64,000 nucleotides of DNA. It comes from DATHAP01 sp963762865 (GTDB taxonomy: Bacteria; Actinomycetota; Actinomycetes; JACCUZ01). The notes below the pieces were generated by a model, which worked only from the letters and a program-made list of their open reading frames with translations, ran no database searches and was not told the DNA's origin. Location of the stretch: NCBI GenBank assembly GCA_963762865.1, contig CAVXNC010000003.1, positions 1-64,000 of the forward strand, read 5' to 3'. The position numbers and the translations under genes were made by a program. Shown piece by piece: positions 62,887 to 64,000 of this stretch (the stretch's first letter is position 1; every line of letters begins with the position of its first letter).

Positions 62887-63713
62887 TCAGCGGCGCTCGT
62901 CGACCGGTGTCGAGGCCGGCCAGACCTCCATCGTCGACAGGAAGGCCTCGAGGAGCCGCTGAGAACCGCCGTAGCGCGCCACGGACGGGCCGTCCTCGGG
63001 CCGCCACACCGCGACGACGGTCATGGCCTCGGCGTCGTAGATCCCACCGCTGAAGAACGCCTGGACGTCCTCCTTGAACGGCACGAGCAGGCCGGGATGG
63101 CAGTCCCACTTCTCGAGGCAGAGCTCGACGGCGCGCTCGTGGATCCCGGTGCACGGGGTGTTCTTGGCGGCCCGGCAGTAGTTCTCGACCCAGGCCTCGA
63201 TGTCCGCGGTCGAAGTGATGCGGGTGCCGGGGTCGAGCGGCGCGGACCAGACTCCGACCGTCACGTCACCCTCCGGCGAATGGGCCGACATGGAACGTCT
63301 CGTGCGCGGCGCTCAGGTGGTCGATCGAGTCGGCGCCGGACCGCCAGCGCATGGTGGCCGGGTCCGCGGTCCAGCCCGCGGGAGGCCGACCTCGAAGCCG
63401 TACGTGCTCGACGTGTAGGTCGTCCAGCTCGCCGTGTCGGTCAGATCGGTCGCCCGGCCGTCGACGTGGACGGCGTCGGGCTGGCAGAAGACGGTGCGAC
63501 CGGCGAGATGTCGTCGGCCCGGTCCCGACCGACGGCGGTGACCCCGGACGCGACCAGGCCACAGACGGCAGCCACCGCGCACACGCCGATCGCCGCGCGG
63601 CGGCGCGACTGCGCCCTCGCTGCCGACCGGATCACCGACAGGTCGGTGCGCGCGGGCGGCAGGGACTCGGTCTTGGCCCGCAGGGCCGTCGTCACGCGCT
63701 CCTCGAGCCTCAT
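62887..63713 (-). pseudogene. sigma-linked membrane/secreted protein broken by three frameshifts
   Basis: Four overlapping pieces read in order as one protein. First is RTDLSVIRSAARAQSRRRAA with a membrane helix (AIGVCAVAAVCGLVASGVTA) from ATG 63713. Then RTVFCQPDAVHVDGRATDLT to TYGFEVGLP (frame change near 63500), GWTADPATMRWRSGADSIDH (change near 63383) and DVTVGVWSAPLDPGTRITST to VDERR (change near 63270). The intact protein would be about 270 residues. The family looks like an uncharacterised actinobacterial protein encoded after a SigE-type sigma factor. Piece-to-piece continuity was judged by eye. Confidence 0.6.
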
Positions 63714-63714
63714 C

Positions 63715-64000
63715 TCAGCTCGCCCCCTTCGGGCCGTCGCCAGCAGTGACGGTCGACTCGGTGTCGGCCAGCGCGGTGCGCAGATGCGCCATCGCCGCCG
63801 ACGCCTGCGACTTGACCGTCCCGGGCCTGATGCCCAGGTTCTCCGCGATGTCCGCTTCTGACATCCCCTCGTAGTAGCGCAGCACGATCACGGCGCGCTG
63901 CCGCGGGGGCAGCCCACCCACCGCGGACCAGACCAGCTGGTGCTCCACCACGTCGTCCTCGTGGGAGGCCCGGCTCGGTTCGATGTGCCCGATCGAGCAA
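63715..64000 (-). CDS. ECF sigma factor, SigE/SigM-like, C-terminal part
   Basis: The gene runs off the window; its last 94 codons are present. Region 4 is clear: VWSAVGGLPPRQRAVIVLRY, then YEGMSEADIAENLGIRPGTV and KSQASAAMAHLRTAL, the -35-recognition helix-turn-helix. The part upstream (HIEPSRASHEDD) is the region 2-4 linker. Its stop lies one base before the ATG of the next gene, so the downstream broken gene was coupled to it, as an anti-sigma or accessory protein would be. Confidence 0.85.
   Translation of the reverse strand, partial: CSIGHIEPSRASHEDDVVEHQLVWSAVGGLPPRQRAVIVLRYYEGMSEADIAENLGIRPGTVKSQASAAMAHLRTALADTESTVTAGDGPKGAS

Overview
The window is chromosomal DNA of a very high-GC actinobacterium, most likely Nocardioides or a close relative in the Nocardioidaceae. 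The lineage is inferred from GTG/TTG starts, codon bias, the dnaK-grpE-dnaJ-hspR cluster with HAIR operators, the NgcEFG-type importer, and many genes whose start codon lies 6-7 nt after a TANNNT box, as expected for leaderless mRNAs. I see no phage, plasmid, insertion sequence or CRISPR array.

Layout. 0-3 kb: a formylglycine-generating enzyme beside its likely client sulfatase, then a decayed ZIP-type transporter. 3-12.6 kb: housekeeping genes (SpoU methyltransferase, two DedA proteins, secreted peptidase, LemA, pyrE, hydrolase, epimerase). 12.6-18.7 kb: CoxG-like protein, subtilisin, aminotransferase, SDR and a TauE exporter under an operator-covered promoter. 18.7-25.7 kb: the dnaK-grpE-dnaJ-hspR-clpB heat-shock cluster with two HAIR boxes. 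25.7-30 kb: secreted M4 protease, DUF4235 protein, phytase-like protein and a 47-residue membrane protein. 30-36.2 kb: a LAL-type LuxR regulator followed by a DUF4242/DUF3455 open frame, a methyltransferase and two tandem collagen-like proteins. 36.3-43.7 kb: SGNH hydrolase, membrane Fe-S oxidoreductase (EtfD-like), MacB/FtsX-type exporter, dcd and tRNA-Gly.

45.6-62.8 kb looks like one peptidoglycan amino-sugar salvage locus. Leftward: NagZ-type glucosaminidase, NamZ (DUF1343) exo-muramidase, a secreted penicillin-binding-fold hydrolase resembling YbbE/AmiE, a MurR/RpiR regulator and a second serine hydrolase. Rightward: ROK regulator, then a UPF0309 SIS protein, the NgcEFG importer, a DUF5107 protein and NagB. 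A BadF-type amino-sugar kinase is divergent from the SIS gene. The enzymes would release GlcNAc and MurNAc outside the cell, NgcEFG would import sugar, the kinase would phosphorylate it and NagB would send GlcN-6-P to glycolysis. No classical murQ or nagA is in the window, which makes the SIS protein a candidate for the missing lactyl-ether step. A half-palindrome GTA-N5-TAC occurs twice in this locus as a candidate shared operator.

The last 2.3 kb holds an unusual cluster of frameshifts (the 3' end of the DUF5107 gene and three in a gene next to a SigE-type sigma factor cut by the window end), which could be gene decay or sequence error.
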